A DNA stretch of 64,000 bases from Prevotella sp. (GTDB taxonomy: Bacteria; Bacteroidota; Bacteroidia; Bacteroidales; Bacteroidaceae). A program made the translations under genes and the position numbers. This document shows, in pieces, positions 1-9,835 of this stretch (within the stretch, counting starts at the first letter, position 1; each line of letters opens with the position of its first letter). The notes beneath the pieces were generated by a model. It was not told where the DNA came from. It saw nothing but the letters and a program-made list of their open reading frames with translations, and ran no database searches. The stretch lies in NCBI GenBank assembly GCA_017458005.1, contig JAFTGH010000011.1:62001-126000 (forward strand), in the 5' to 3' direction.

Positions 1-332
1 CTGGAGATAGGTATTTTCAGATTTCTTATTCAACAAAGATAGGTAAGAGTATGCTGATAGCTCATCCGTATGCCACTATTCTAAATGCTGAGAGTATTGG
101 TGATAATTTCAGTTGTATTCATAGTACCACTCTAGGAGCAACAGACAGAGGGCGTCCTATTATAGGCAATAATGTGAGTTTGGGTGCAAATGTCACGATA
201 ATAGGTCCAGTACATGTCGGTAATAATGTAATTATAGGTGCCGGTAGTGTTGTCGTGAAAGATGTGCCAAGCAATTGTGTGGTGGCAGGGAATCCTGCGA
301 AGGAGATAAGGAGGTATAAAGAACCTTTATAA
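1..332 (+). CDS. Hexapeptide-repeat O-acetyltransferase, 5' truncated by window edge
   Basis: The frame is open to the left edge, so an ATG at 51 is not the real start; about 110 C-terminal codons are visible. They form a left-handed beta-helix made of repeated short motifs (for example IGNNVSLGANVTIIG, then VGNNVIIGAGSVVVKDV) and end in a VAGNPAKEIRR motif. This is typical of serine acetyltransferase-like (CysE/WcaB) enzymes, which move acetyl from acetyl-CoA to an amino acid or sugar. Capsule-locus enzymes of this type acetylate sugars, and the polysaccharide genes at 11634-13942 make that the likelier role. It ends 2 bp before the next gene, so the defence cassette that follows is probably co-transcribed with it. 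The acceptor cannot be read from the sequence. Confidence 0.8.
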   Translation, partial: GDRYFQISYSTKIGKSMLIAHPYATILNAESIGDNFSCIHSTTLGATDRGRPIIGNNVSLGANVTIIGPVHVGNNVIIGAGSVVVKDVPSNCVVAGNPAKEIRRYKEPL

Positions 333-334
333 GA

Positions 335-1045
335 ATGATTTTAGATACAGAGAAATATATTTTTGAAGACTCCCTTGCACGTATTGATAAGATGCTGGGG
401 GTAGCAATGAGCGAACAAAAGCCTTCTATGGAATTACCGTTTATTAATGATATTCCAGTAGACAGAGGATTGTGCAGCTATTGTACCGTCATGACGGTCA
501 GGATGGAGATAGAGAAATGCCCAACAGTAGAGAGATTGAAGGAAATGAAGGTCTTTCAGTCGGAACTGTCGGCTATTCTTTCTTCTCATAACCAATGTGT
601 GGACATTATTGCTCTGGGGAATTACGTAACAGCGGTGTTCAGCACCCCTTTGAAAGTAAATATTGAGGGAGTAATAGATAAGGCGGCTATGGTTAATTCG
701 CTAGCACAAGTGGTGTCGAAAAAGGGAAAGGACATTGGAGGCGGTGCCATTTCTGTATTTATTGGAATACACTACAGTGTAATTGCCATGATGCGTCAGG
801 GACGTATGAACATAAATGAGACAGAACCAAAAGGCGTTGTCTGGATGGGTGACATAATAAAAGAGACCAAGAAATTAGCAGATATGGATGCCCCAGATTA
901 CAGAAACCTGAAAATCACAGAGGTAGTTTATAACAATATGAAGGATACATACCAGAAGTTGTTTCATAAAGAACTATTAGAAGACTATTATGGGGGAGAC
1001 ATTATCAATACAAAAATGAAGAACTGGGTAAATACAAACAGATAG
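335..1045 (+). CDS. Degenerate class III nucleotide-cyclase-fold protein (pseudo-cyclase)
   Basis: A 236-residue protein. Residues about 47-185 follow the class III adenylate/guanylate cyclase layout: first strand (SYCTVMTVRMEIEK), helix, a hairpin at 90-105 where the family has K..GD...AxF and this protein has LGNYVTAVF, a strand at 140-150 (SVFIGIH), and a WMGDII...KKLA segment at 170-182 where the family has GdaVNxAaRL. The two metal-binding aspartates and the transition-state Asn and Arg all appear replaced (GD to GN at 95-96; N and R to K). It is therefore probably a ligand-binding or scaffold protein, not an active cyclase. It lies 2 bp after the acetyltransferase and 5 bp before rdrA. 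The fold call rests on motif reading; a role in RADAR is inferred from position only. Confidence 0.6.
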   Translation: MILDTEKYIFEDSLARIDKMLGVAMSEQKPSMELPFINDIPVDRGLCSYCTVMTVRMEIEKCPTVERLKEMKVFQSELSAILSSHNQCVDIIALGNYVTAVFSTPLKVNIEGVIDKAAMVNSLAQVVSKKGKDIGGGAISVFIGIHYSVIAMMRQGRMNINETEPKGVVWMGDIIKETKKLADMDAPDYRNLKITEVVYNNMKDTYQKLFHKELLEDYYGGDIINTKMKNWVNTNR

Positions 1046-1050
1046 GAGAT

Positions 1051-3516
1051 ATGGGAAAAGTGACATTCAAATTGGAGCGAGACAACAGACCCTTAATAGA
1101 GAAGTTTGACAAGAATACGATGAAAGAGAGATTCTTTCATCGGCAGTATGCTATGGCAATACGTTGTATAGAACGCTATTTGGAGGAAGAGAAGCAAGTC
1201 TCACAAGATAATGAGTTTGAACGCTATACCGATGGTAATAATAATCTATTTGCTTTTGTTGGTGACAGGGGAACAGGAAAAACTTCGTGCATGCTGTCTA
1301 TTGCCAACTCACTGGTGAATAAAAGAGAACATGCCTTTGAACAAGATATTATTAACGAGACGGATTTCTTTACCATCGGACTACTTGATCCATCCTATTT
1401 TGACTCAGAACATGATATTCTGATGCTATTTGTAGCCAAGTTGTATAGCCTGTTTAACGCAAAAGCCAAGGATATCAACCCTGACGTGGACAATTATAGT
1501 AAGAAAATGCAACTGCTGAAGGATTTTTCAGCCACACAGAAACATATACACAACCTGCTTCAAGAAGCGGATAAGTTAGAAGGTGACGAGTTCGAACGGC
1601 TCACCTCATACGCTGCTGCTATTGACTTGAAGAGAGACATTAGCAATTTGATAGATGACTATAGAAAGTTCATAGAAAAACCGAAGGGTGTGATGCTGTT
1701 GATGGTGGATGACATCGATCTGAACACCAGCGAGGCCAGCAGAATGGCAGAACTACTGAGGAAGTACTTTGTGCATCCGCATACAATCGTGCTGATCTCT
1801 GTGAAACTCGACCAACTGTCGTATATCAAGAAGTTGGATTTGGTGAAAGAGTTTGATAAGATACTTCAAAAAGGAATGGAAACTCAGGAGATTGACGAAA
1901 TGGCTGAAAGATATCTATCGAAGTTTATGCCCCAAGAGCATCGAATATTCCTCCCGACACCAGAACTGTACTTTGATGACGAGTTGACAATAGAGTACAA
2001 TGGTAAGCCGAGAAAATTCTGTTCGGTGATGCAAGCCATACCAGAACTGATTTATCAGAAGACCCGCTACTTGTTCTATAACTTTGATGGAGAACCCAGT
2101 TACATCATCCCACGTAACCTGCGAGATCTACGTCAGTTGCTAAAAGTTCTGGCTGAAATGGAGGGCGAATTAGACCACTTTGACCAAGATCTGGCAGATG
2201 ATGTTAAGAAGAGGAACAGGAAGGTATTTCAAAACTATCTCTATGAGGATTGGGTAGTGAACAATTTGGACAACGACACTGCGAAGCAAATCAAGTCGAT
2301 AGTTGAAGCAGAGGGTGCCAATCAGTTAAACAACACAATTATACAGGTGCTACAATATAGATACGAGCAGGATTTAAAATATAGTGGAATTGACGATGTA
2401 GACAATATTATTAGTAACAACAACCAGGCCTTCAATATTTCTATAGGAGACGTGATTGGTCTGCTGAATATATTATCGAATAAGATGGTGAAAACATCGG
2501 ACAAGAAGTTTATCTTCATAGTCAACACCATCCTCTCGATGAAACTATATGAGTATGAGGCAGAACTGAACAATCCTGCTGCGGAAGGAAACCCACAAGA
2601 GGTTATGCCTAACAGAAACATGGATGCGTCGAATAACTACTTCAAACTGATTGGCGGACGGTTGATAAACTCAAACCTGATTGAGTTACTACCTAGAAAA
2701 AAGGAGAACGCACTTTCGCGATCGACGAGAAAAATAAGCAGGAAGAGCGTTGAGGACTTGATACAGATAATCAATAACAGACCAGAGAAAGATTACCGTG
2801 CGTTAGAACTGCTGATGCTTTGTACCTTCCGTACAGTTTCAACGCGTGCAGACGGTACGTTTCGCTCAGAGCGGCGAGTGGTTAGCCGAGACTTCCAAGG
2901 AGGAAGCGACTTCTGGTTTGAGATAGGTTCGTTGTTTAATAATATTCTTGATAAGGATGGCTGTTATCTGCGATTCGCTGACCTTGGAGGGGACTATGAG
3001 GCAGTTGTCAATGCCGTCAAGGAAGGAGGAGATGGAGTGCACACTCTGTACGGTCTTTTAACGCCTGAGGTCTGCAAGCACATGTCGTTCAGGAGTATGG
3101 ATTTGCTGCAATACTTCATCAGCAGTATCGGCAATGTGCATTATACCAATATCGCAGACCCATTCACTGTTATTAGCCATTTCTTAACGAAAGTTGGTGA
3201 GTTTACGTTTACTACCTACAAACCATCCAACGCAGACAACCTAGAAGGTAACAAGACCGAGGTAAGGTTTGATTGTATGAATACAGTTTTCAATTTTGCA
3301 AATGAAGAAGATTTGAAAAATCAATTCAATAGTCTGTTTGGTGATGAGGAAAGTACTGCAGAAACAGAAAGCGGAACAGCCCAAGAGAACCGCGGACAGG
3401 AACGCGCTCAAGATGATCAGGGCGAAATAGGACAGGAACAAAGAGAAGGGGTTCAAGATAATCAAGAGAATGTTGGAGAACACGCTGAAAACCCTTTGGC
3501 AGCGCCTGAACAGTGA
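1051..3516 (+). CDS. rdrA: RADAR AAA+ ATPase RdrA
   Basis: An 821-residue P-loop ATPase. Walker A is GDRGTGKT at 71-78 and Walker B is LLMVDDID at 216-223, followed by a strand reading HTIVLIS (sensor 1 position). The long remainder is helical. The last 50 or so residues are Glu/Gln/Asp-rich and look disordered; their coding sequence overlaps the start of the next gene by 47 bp. In RADAR, RdrA forms a ring that works with the deaminase RdrB to stop phage infection by nucleotide deamination. The call rests on the ATPase with a large second subunit encoded next to it that has intact deaminase motifs, plus family size. An upstream pseudo-cyclase and downstream STAND and TIR genes are not part of the minimal RADAR described so far. 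Confidence 0.82.
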   Translation: MGKVTFKLERDNRPLIEKFDKNTMKERFFHRQYAMAIRCIERYLEEEKQVSQDNEFERYTDGNNNLFAFVGDRGTGKTSCMLSIANSLVNKREHAFEQDIINETDFFTIGLLDPSYFDSEHDILMLFVAKLYSLFNAKAKDINPDVDNYSKKMQLLKDFSATQKHIHNLLQEADKLEGDEFERLTSYAAAIDLKRDISNLIDDYRKFIEKPKGVMLLMVDDIDLNTSEASRMAELLRKYFVHPHTIVLISVKLDQLSYIKKLDLVKEFDKILQKGMETQEIDEMAERYLSKFMPQEHRIFLPTPELYFDDELTIEYNGKPRKFCSVMQAIPELIYQKTRYLFYNFDGEPSYIIPRNLRDLRQLLKVLAEMEGELDHFDQDLADDVKKRNRKVFQNYLYEDWVVNNLDNDTAKQIKSIVEAEGANQLNNTIIQVLQYRYEQDLKYSGIDDVDNIISNNNQAFNISIGDVIGLLNILSNKMVKTSDKKFIFIVNTILSMKLYEYEAELNNPAAEGNPQEVMPNRNMDASNNYFKLIGGRLINSNLIELLPRKKENALSRSTRKISRKSVEDLIQIINNRPEKDYRALELLMLCTFRTVSTRADGTFRSERRVVSRDFQGGSDFWFEIGSLFNNILDKDGCYLRFADLGGDYEAVVNAVKEGGDGVHTLYGLLTPEVCKHMSFRSMDLLQYFISSIGNVHYTNIADPFTVISHFLTKVGEFTFTTYKPSNADNLEGNKTEVRFDCMNTVFNFANEEDLKNQFNSLFGDEESTAETESGTAQENRGQERAQDDQGEIGQEQREGVQDNQENVGEHAENPLAAPEQ

Positions 3517-6010
3517 ACGGATACTCCGTGATTGTCTGACGTGGTCGTGCCATTCCTTATTAGAAATGGCTACAGGAGAGGATTTTGTCTTTCTCTACCG
3601 ACATGATCACCCAGCACTGACACTAGACCAGATCAGAGGTGTAGAAGCGCTATTGCGAACCAACTGGTTGAAAGAGAAGCATAGTCCTTACTACAAATAC
3701 AGTAAAAGGGACTCTCTGTTCAATGTGGTTCTGAGATATGCTGAAGAAAGACTATTTTTAAAGAACGACCATCCAGCGTGTAAATATAATGGTGTCATGG
3801 GATGGCATGAATTGTCCATGCAATTGGGTGAGGATCTTTTTACCACTGCTTTGACGGCCGCTTACGATGCCAAGCAACATCGAGTGAGGACCATGTTTGA
3901 CTGGCATCCATACCTCAGAACAGAGCACCCGGCACTTGAAGAGATTTATAACAGGCCATTGACCGAACTGCATGCCCATCTGAAGGGAACTTCACTAAAC
4001 TTCGATTTAAACTGGCTCAGTCTGATGAATTCAATACAAAACCGAGCCAAGGAGTTTGAGATGTTTGGTAAGAGGCAACACGCGCAAGTTACGGTACAGA
4101 TGGAAGACTATGTGAATGACCTGTATCATCAGGTAATGAAGGCAGCAGCTATCAGACTCTACCTGTTTGCTGAGACACAAGCCCATGCTCAGGATGTAAA
4201 GGATATAGTGTTTACAATATTGCGGACACAAAATCGACTGGAGGTCACCTCCGACAGCATGACGCTACAGGAAAACATAGACAGTTACCGACAAGCATAC
4301 GGGAAACGATATAACAGGTGTGATGATGGCTATGATATACCAGACTATGCCATCGTCGGCAACACTCCGTATAGAGATGGTGATAGCCTTTATTCCGTAT
4401 TATCTGGAGAAAGACGTTTGCTCTATTGGTTGCTGAGAAGATGTTATGAAGGAAAACTAACCCATCAACAAGAAGGATTGTTGACTGCTTATCTTGTCAT
4501 CAAAACCCGACTGAGAATGGAGATGGTTCAGTTGAATGAAGGCGTAGGTTTTGATAATTTCGCAACATACGAGGGAAGAAAGACAGCATTTGTTAAAGAC
4601 GAAACTATCTATGAAAGACTCGTTGCCCAACTGGCTATTGGCAATTTCCTGAAAACAGGTCCCGACAAACGATATATGGAATCTCGAATTGTGCCTAAGG
4701 AAACCGCTGAAGGAGTGCACCGGCAGATAAAAAAGACAGATGACGACGTACATAATCCACAGTTTGATAAAGGCGAAGGTTGGCAGTATCACTATATTTA
4801 CCATTTTATCAAGGCTGACGACAAGACGAAGGAACACTTGCAAGAACTGGTTCCAAGACATCATGCATTGCGAGAAAAGGTTAAGAGACAGGCAAAGGCT
4901 ATCTACAATTATAGGAACTTCAATTTGTTAGAGAAAAGTGATAGGGTCGTTGGTGTTGACGCTGCGAATTCAGAGATTTTAGCACGCCCCGAGGTTTTTG
5001 CACAAGCCTTCCGATACCTGCGGCGGCATTCCATCAATGACACTGTCGTGAACCGCTCCAATGACTTAGGTATGACCTATCATGTAGGTGAAGACTTTAT
5101 GGATGTGGTCGATGGACTTAGGGCATACGATGAGGTCATCAGATACATGCAGTTTGGAGAAGGTGATAGGCTTGGACATGCGCTGGTGTTAGGTGTGGAT
5201 GTTGCAACCTACTACCAAAAACGGAACTATGTTGTAGCCTTGCCACTACAGATGGTTCTTGACAATGTGGCATGGCTGTACCATGAAGGCAAAGACCTTG
5301 GCGACCCGTTTGTGCTGGTGCCACAGTTGGAACGGGAATATGAGTATTATTTCAGGAAGCAGACAGACAACCGACTACCAATATCTTCCATCAATACCTA
5401 TTATCACTCATGGCTATTACGGGGAGACAACCCATTTTGCTATCAGGTTCCAGGAGCGTACCCTGTTCAGGTTGTGAGTGTGGATGAATGGGACCGGAAT
5501 AACCTGGTGACAGGTGATAGCGAAATAGATAAAGCCAGGGACGATGTAGAGGCAAGGAAACTTTACTGTTATTATCATTTCAATCGGAAGATGAAGGAAA
5601 AGGGTAAGACTGTCATAGAATATCCTATAACGGAAGCGTTTGTCAAAACTTTAGAACTCGTCAGAGAGCGGAAACTATGCGATGCAGAAGCCAGACACTT
5701 GGCAATAGAATGTAACCCAACCTCTAACTATAAGATAGGTGAGGTAACGGATTTTGCTGAGCATCCTATTACACGATTCTATAATGAAGGCATAGGAAAA
5801 GATGATAACAATAAACACTATCTGTCAGTGTCCATCAATACCGATGATGCAGGAGTGTTCTCCACTTCGATAGAGCGAGAGTACGCTGTGATGGCTAAGG
5901 CGTTGGAAGAAAAATACTGTAAAATGGAGCAACTGTCGCCTAAACAGATATACGATTGGCTTGACGATGTGAGGATGTTTGGACAACAACAAAGATTTGT
6001 AAAACGATGA
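3470..6010 (+). CDS. rdrB: RADAR adenosine deaminase RdrB
   Basis: An 846-residue protein with the split metal site of adenosine/AMP deaminases: HAH at 168-170 (TELHAHLKG), H538 with catalytic E541 (YHVGED), DRLGH at 566-570, and NTDDAG at 790-795, which gives D792 as metal ligand and D793 as catalytic partner. A roughly 370-residue insert lies between the first two motifs, as expected for the large RdrB family and not for about 330-residue housekeeping adenosine deaminases. RdrB acts with RdrA; published work on the family reports deamination of adenosine in RNA and/or of (d)ATP to the inosine form. The ATG at 3470 lies inside rdrA, which suggests translational coupling. The stop overlaps the next start (ATGA). 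All catalytic residues are present, so activity is likely. Confidence 0.88.
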   Translation: MLENTLKTLWQRLNSERILRDCLTWSCHSLLEMATGEDFVFLYRHDHPALTLDQIRGVEALLRTNWLKEKHSPYYKYSKRDSLFNVVLRYAEERLFLKNDHPACKYNGVMGWHELSMQLGEDLFTTALTAAYDAKQHRVRTMFDWHPYLRTEHPALEEIYNRPLTELHAHLKGTSLNFDLNWLSLMNSIQNRAKEFEMFGKRQHAQVTVQMEDYVNDLYHQVMKAAAIRLYLFAETQAHAQDVKDIVFTILRTQNRLEVTSDSMTLQENIDSYRQAYGKRYNRCDDGYDIPDYAIVGNTPYRDGDSLYSVLSGERRLLYWLLRRCYEGKLTHQQEGLLTAYLVIKTRLRMEMVQLNEGVGFDNFATYEGRKTAFVKDETIYERLVAQLAIGNFLKTGPDKRYMESRIVPKETAEGVHRQIKKTDDDVHNPQFDKGEGWQYHYIYHFIKADDKTKEHLQELVPRHHALREKVKRQAKAIYNYRNFNLLEKSDRVVGVDAANSEILARPEVFAQAFRYLRRHSINDTVVNRSNDLGMTYHVGEDFMDVVDGLRAYDEVIRYMQFGEGDRLGHALVLGVDVATYYQKRNYVVALPLQMVLDNVAWLYHEGKDLGDPFVLVPQLEREYEYYFRKQTDNRLPISSINTYYHSWLLRGDNPFCYQVPGAYPVQVVSVDEWDRNNLVTGDSEIDKARDDVEARKLYCYYHFNRKMKEKGKTVIEYPITEAFVKTLELVRERKLCDAEARHLAIECNPTSNYKIGEVTDFAEHPITRFYNEGIGKDDNNKHYLSVSINTDDAGVFSTSIEREYAVMAKALEEKYCKMEQLSPKQIYDWLDDVRMFGQQQRFVKR

Positions 6011-9000
6011 GCGGAATGACGGAATTTGACATCAATACACTGCAACTATCTTCGAGCCAGCACCTGTTTAAAGGGAAGGTGGCAGTAGACAGGGCTGAGA
6101 CTCACGATATAGTACACTGGATTCTCAGTACGATACCAGCACGTGAAGACCATAAGATATGTCTGTTAACAGGAACGGCAGGTCAGGGGAAAACGGTGGT
6201 ACTTCAGAATCTGCTAAAGGAGATGGAGCAGCATGAGAAGTTCCCTGTTTTCGCCTTGAAAGCAGACCTTGTGGACTTTGACAGCATCGATGCGAATGAC
6301 TTTATTGCACGGTATGAACAGGAGTTCCAAAGTCTTTCTGGATGCGGTTTGTGGCCAGTGTTGGTAATAGACCAAATTGATGCTTTGTCGAAAACGTTGT
6401 CTGTAGACCGCAAGCCAATTAACCTGCTTGATCAGTTGATTAATGCCGTATGCCAGGCGAAAAATGCTTGCGTCATAGTGTCGTGTCGACCATACGACCT
6501 TGATTTTGACCCTGTGTTGAGTAAATACAAATACAAGAAAAAGATAAGTCTTGGGAACCTTAAGGCAGAGGAAGTAAATAGAATTTTACGCGAATTCGGT
6601 ATGCGTGAATATTCCGAGGGCAGTAAAATGCTGTCCTTCCTAAGCGTACCAATTAATCTGGAACTGTTTTTGGAATACGGGCGTGAAGACGACCAGATTA
6701 CAACATTGCAGTCGCTGCTGGATACCCTATGGAGAAAAAAGATATCTGAAGTAGCAGACAAAAAAGCTAATATCACAACCACCTCTTTGATAGAATGCCT
6801 GAATGAAATTACGGCATCGCTAAACAAGTCGTCAAGTCTGGCATGCAGCAGAAAAACTCTCGAAGATCGCTATACAAAGGAATTGTCTTATTTGATAAGT
6901 GAAAATATTCTGACCGATACAGCCAGAAGTGGGTATATCTCTTTTGTCCATCAATCGTTAGCCGACTATATATCGGCTAGGCTATTAGTTACTTCAGGTC
7001 AAACCATGGCGAAACTGCTTGATAGTGAACATCAGGGACTTTACGTCAGAAACCGTGTTAAACAGTATTTCACCTACATACGAGAGGCAGATGAAAATCA
7101 GTATTTGCAGGAGGTGAAGAGAATACTTGTTGACGGAGCCCCTAAATACAGAGTCCATATCAAGATGCTTATACTGACGACAATGGCAGGATTTGAACTG
7201 CCTACCGAAGAAGAGAAACATTTTGTAGGGCAATATGTGTTGACTGATGACACCTATTGCAGCATGTTTATGGAGGCAGTATATAGGAAAGGCTGGTTTG
7301 AATATGTTTCAGGGCATCCTTTTATAAGCAATCAATTGCTAGCAGGAAATGAAAACACCGTTCAGACAGTTAAGTCTATGTGTGAGAACGTGATGATATT
7401 TGACTGCCATTCTGTGGCATCTTTCCTGCTGTCACAAATCAGAGAAGGAGAAACTGCATGGAACCGTAATTGGATGGATGTCGCTGAACGTTTTTCGGAT
7501 ACCAATGGACTGACAAGCCTTATACCCCTTTACGAAAATGCCAAAGGAGACGAGCCTCTTAAATATAACGACTATCTGGAGCGCCTTGCATCAGTAGATT
7601 ATGATTATGTAGAAAAAGTACTCTTAGAGCATATCGGAAAAGAACTGGAAAAACAGATGGCAGAGAAAGATATCGAAGGTTTTGTATTTCGCGTTGTGTA
7701 TCTGGACAGCCAAGCATTTTCGATTTTGGAAAACTTGTTTGATAGCGACAAGAAAAGAACATCAGAGACTTACCTAAAAGCCATCCGACTGATAGACGAT
7801 GTGAGTAAATACGGAAAAGATGACGTATTTCTTCATCAGGAGAGCCATGCATACTTTACCTATAACGACAGCAGTTATTACAACAACCATGAGAAGTTGG
7901 TGATTGACTATTTGGAGTATGCATCAAAGGCTATTGAAGAAGACCCTGACGTTTTCAAAGCAATAGTAAATGAGTGCCTGCACGATGAAAGGTGCATCAT
8001 TTACTATATGGGTCTACGAATGTGCCGGATGAACCTAGGAACATTCAAGACGGAAGCAATGAGTATTCTTACAAAAAAGGAACTCCTTGAAGAACTCGAT
8101 AGCAAATTGTCATACCAGATGGTGCGAATACTAGATGATACATTCCCCCTGATGACAGATGAAGAGAAGAAAAAAGTGCTGGACGTAGTATCGACGGTAG
8201 CCCCACAATGGGAGAAGACACCACTACCTATGTTCCGGGAACATCAGGAACTACCCCTTTACCATATAGGTCGAAGAAAGCAAGAGTATCTGACAGTCAT
8301 ACCTCCAGACTACCTTAAGAGAGAAAATAATGAAGACTGGCACTTCTTGCAGAGAATGGAACGCGAATTAGGCAAGGCAGACGTGCATGAACCATATAAG
8401 ATTTACACTAAGTCGGGCTGGGGCTCTCATAGGCAGGAAACAATGAAACTCATGAAAAAGAAAGACATGCTGAAAGCCTTTAAAAAATATGAGTCGAACT
8501 CGCCTGGTTTTGATGAAAGACCAACGAGACAAGGCGAATGCATGAACTTCCAATCGGTAGTTACAGAAGATCCCAACCAATATATAGATGTTATAGAAGC
8601 AATACTTGAAGACCGAGAAATAAACAGAGAGTATGCAGCCTATGGCATTATCGGTCTGATGAAGGCTGACTATTCTGTAAAGACCATACAACACTTGGCG
8701 GACAGACTTATATCAGAACTGATGGAAGACCTTACATCAGCGGAGAACTATTATCCGATAATGGATGTCCTAAGGGAAATGGACTACTTCATTAAGAGAA
8801 ATGCGGTCAGTGAGACGATGATGGAATTTATGTGTCGTATCGTCAAGGAATATCCAGAAGAAAGCCATAAAGGCGACAATCTAGAGACACGACAGGACGT
8901 ATATAATACTGGTATCAACAGAGCGCGAGGCAATGCCGCTTTCCATTTGATAATGTGCTATAAGATGACAGAATATGGACAACAAATATTTGATGCTCTT

Positions 9001-9831
9001 GAAACCTGCGTAGATGGCAGCCCTGCCACGAAGGGAGCCATTATCTTACAGCAAGCATTGCTCAACCATCTTGATGTTGACAGGAACTTCAAACTATATA
9101 TGAAACTGATGAAGGAAAGAACGCCATCGCTAGTTAGTATACCTCTGGGGCGGCTACATCCGCTGGTTTATTTCATTAACGTCAAGTTTGAAGAATTAAA
9201 ATCATTTTTTATCAGTCTGTATGACGTGCCAGAGTCACATGACACGCTATCGCAACTGTTGTGGATAGCATGGGTGAGAGGAAAGGTTGATGCCAAGAAA
9301 CTGCTACATGACTTGCTGATGCGTTCAGACAAGGCCAAAGAAAGTATTATCCGATACTTTGACAAGGACACAGTGACTAAATTCTTTAAATATGTAAAGC
9401 CTGTAGCAGAGTGGTGTGCTGATAGCGAGGATGAAGAGGTCGGCAAAGTATACGACTACTTTGTTAATGATATGGAGGACTTGAACTGGGAAGATACCCG
9501 TTGGTTTGTCAATACCTATGCAAGCGGCAAGGTCTTTGCTTATGCCGGCAACCAGTTTCTGGAGTTTATGAAAGACAGTGCGGCAGAACATCCCGAAGAT
9601 GTGATGACGTGGATGTGTCGTTTTGCAAAAGCAGAACATAAAGGAGAGAACCGGATGTTTCTTGCATCAAGGACACTTAGTAACCTAGTCGCAGCATATA
9701 ATGCCATCAGGAAGTACGACAAGAGTAATAACCTACTGGAAAAGGCTCTTGATACGATGGACGACCTGATGGCACAGCAGCAAATCAGACGAAGTATGCT
9801 TCATTACCTGTACGAACTTGACAACAATTAA
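6007..9831 (+). CDS. STAND-type P-loop ATPase with long helical sensor region
   Basis: A 1274-residue protein. The ATPase starts almost at once: Walker A GTAGQGKT at 56-63, Walker B VLVIDQID at 118-125, and an arginine-bearing strand VIVSCRPYD at 157-164, followed by a winged-helix-like part. From about 330 to the end it is a long run of helices without catalytic motifs, as in the solenoid sensors of Avs/NACHT-type STAND immune proteins. No nuclease, TIR or protease domain is fused at either end. The next gene encodes a TIR protein, so the effector may act in trans. ATGA overlap with rdrB ties it to the RADAR transcript. Exact STAND subfamily (NACHT, KAP-like or other) is not settled by reading alone. 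Confidence 0.75.
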   Translation: MSGMTEFDINTLQLSSSQHLFKGKVAVDRAETHDIVHWILSTIPAREDHKICLLTGTAGQGKTVVLQNLLKEMEQHEKFPVFALKADLVDFDSIDANDFIARYEQEFQSLSGCGLWPVLVIDQIDALSKTLSVDRKPINLLDQLINAVCQAKNACVIVSCRPYDLDFDPVLSKYKYKKKISLGNLKAEEVNRILREFGMREYSEGSKMLSFLSVPINLELFLEYGREDDQITTLQSLLDTLWRKKISEVADKKANITTTSLIECLNEITASLNKSSSLACSRKTLEDRYTKELSYLISENILTDTARSGYISFVHQSLADYISARLLVTSGQTMAKLLDSEHQGLYVRNRVKQYFTYIREADENQYLQEVKRILVDGAPKYRVHIKMLILTTMAGFELPTEEEKHFVGQYVLTDDTYCSMFMEAVYRKGWFEYVSGHPFISNQLLAGNENTVQTVKSMCENVMIFDCHSVASFLLSQIREGETAWNRNWMDVAERFSDTNGLTSLIPLYENAKGDEPLKYNDYLERLASVDYDYVEKVLLEHIGKELEKQMAEKDIEGFVFRVVYLDSQAFSILENLFDSDKKRTSETYLKAIRLIDDVSKYGKDDVFLHQESHAYFTYNDSSYYNNHEKLVIDYLEYASKAIEEDPDVFKAIVNECLHDERCIIYYMGLRMCRMNLGTFKTEAMSILTKKELLEELDSKLSYQMVRILDDTFPLMTDEEKKKVLDVVSTVAPQWEKTPLPMFREHQELPLYHIGRRKQEYLTVIPPDYLKRENNEDWHFLQRMERELGKADVHEPYKIYTKSGWGSHRQETMKLMKKKDMLKAFKKYESNSPGFDERPTRQGECMNFQSVVTEDPNQYIDVIEAILEDREINREYAAYGIIGLMKADYSVKTIQHLADRLISELMEDLTSAENYYPIMDVLREMDYFIKRNAVSETMMEFMCRIVKEYPEESHKGDNLETRQDVYNTGINRARGNAAFHLIMCYKMTEYGQQIFDALETCVDGSPATKGAIILQQALLNHLDVDRNFKLYMKLMKERTPSLVSIPLGRLHPLVYFINVKFEELKSFFISLYDVPESHDTLSQLLWIAWVRGKVDAKKLLHDLLMRSDKAKESIIRYFDKDTVTKFFKYVKPVAEWCADSEDEEVGKVYDYFVNDMEDLNWEDTRWFVNTYASGKVFAYAGNQFLEFMKDSAAEHPEDVMTWMCRFAKAEHKGENRMFLASRTLSNLVAAYNAIRKYDKSNNLLEKALDTMDDLMAQQQIRRSMLHYLYELDNN

Positions 9832-9835
9832 GGAC

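Noticed and set aside
335-1045. Pycsar cyclase
   Set aside because: The metal-binding and transition-state residues are absent, so cyclic nucleotide synthesis is unlikely.
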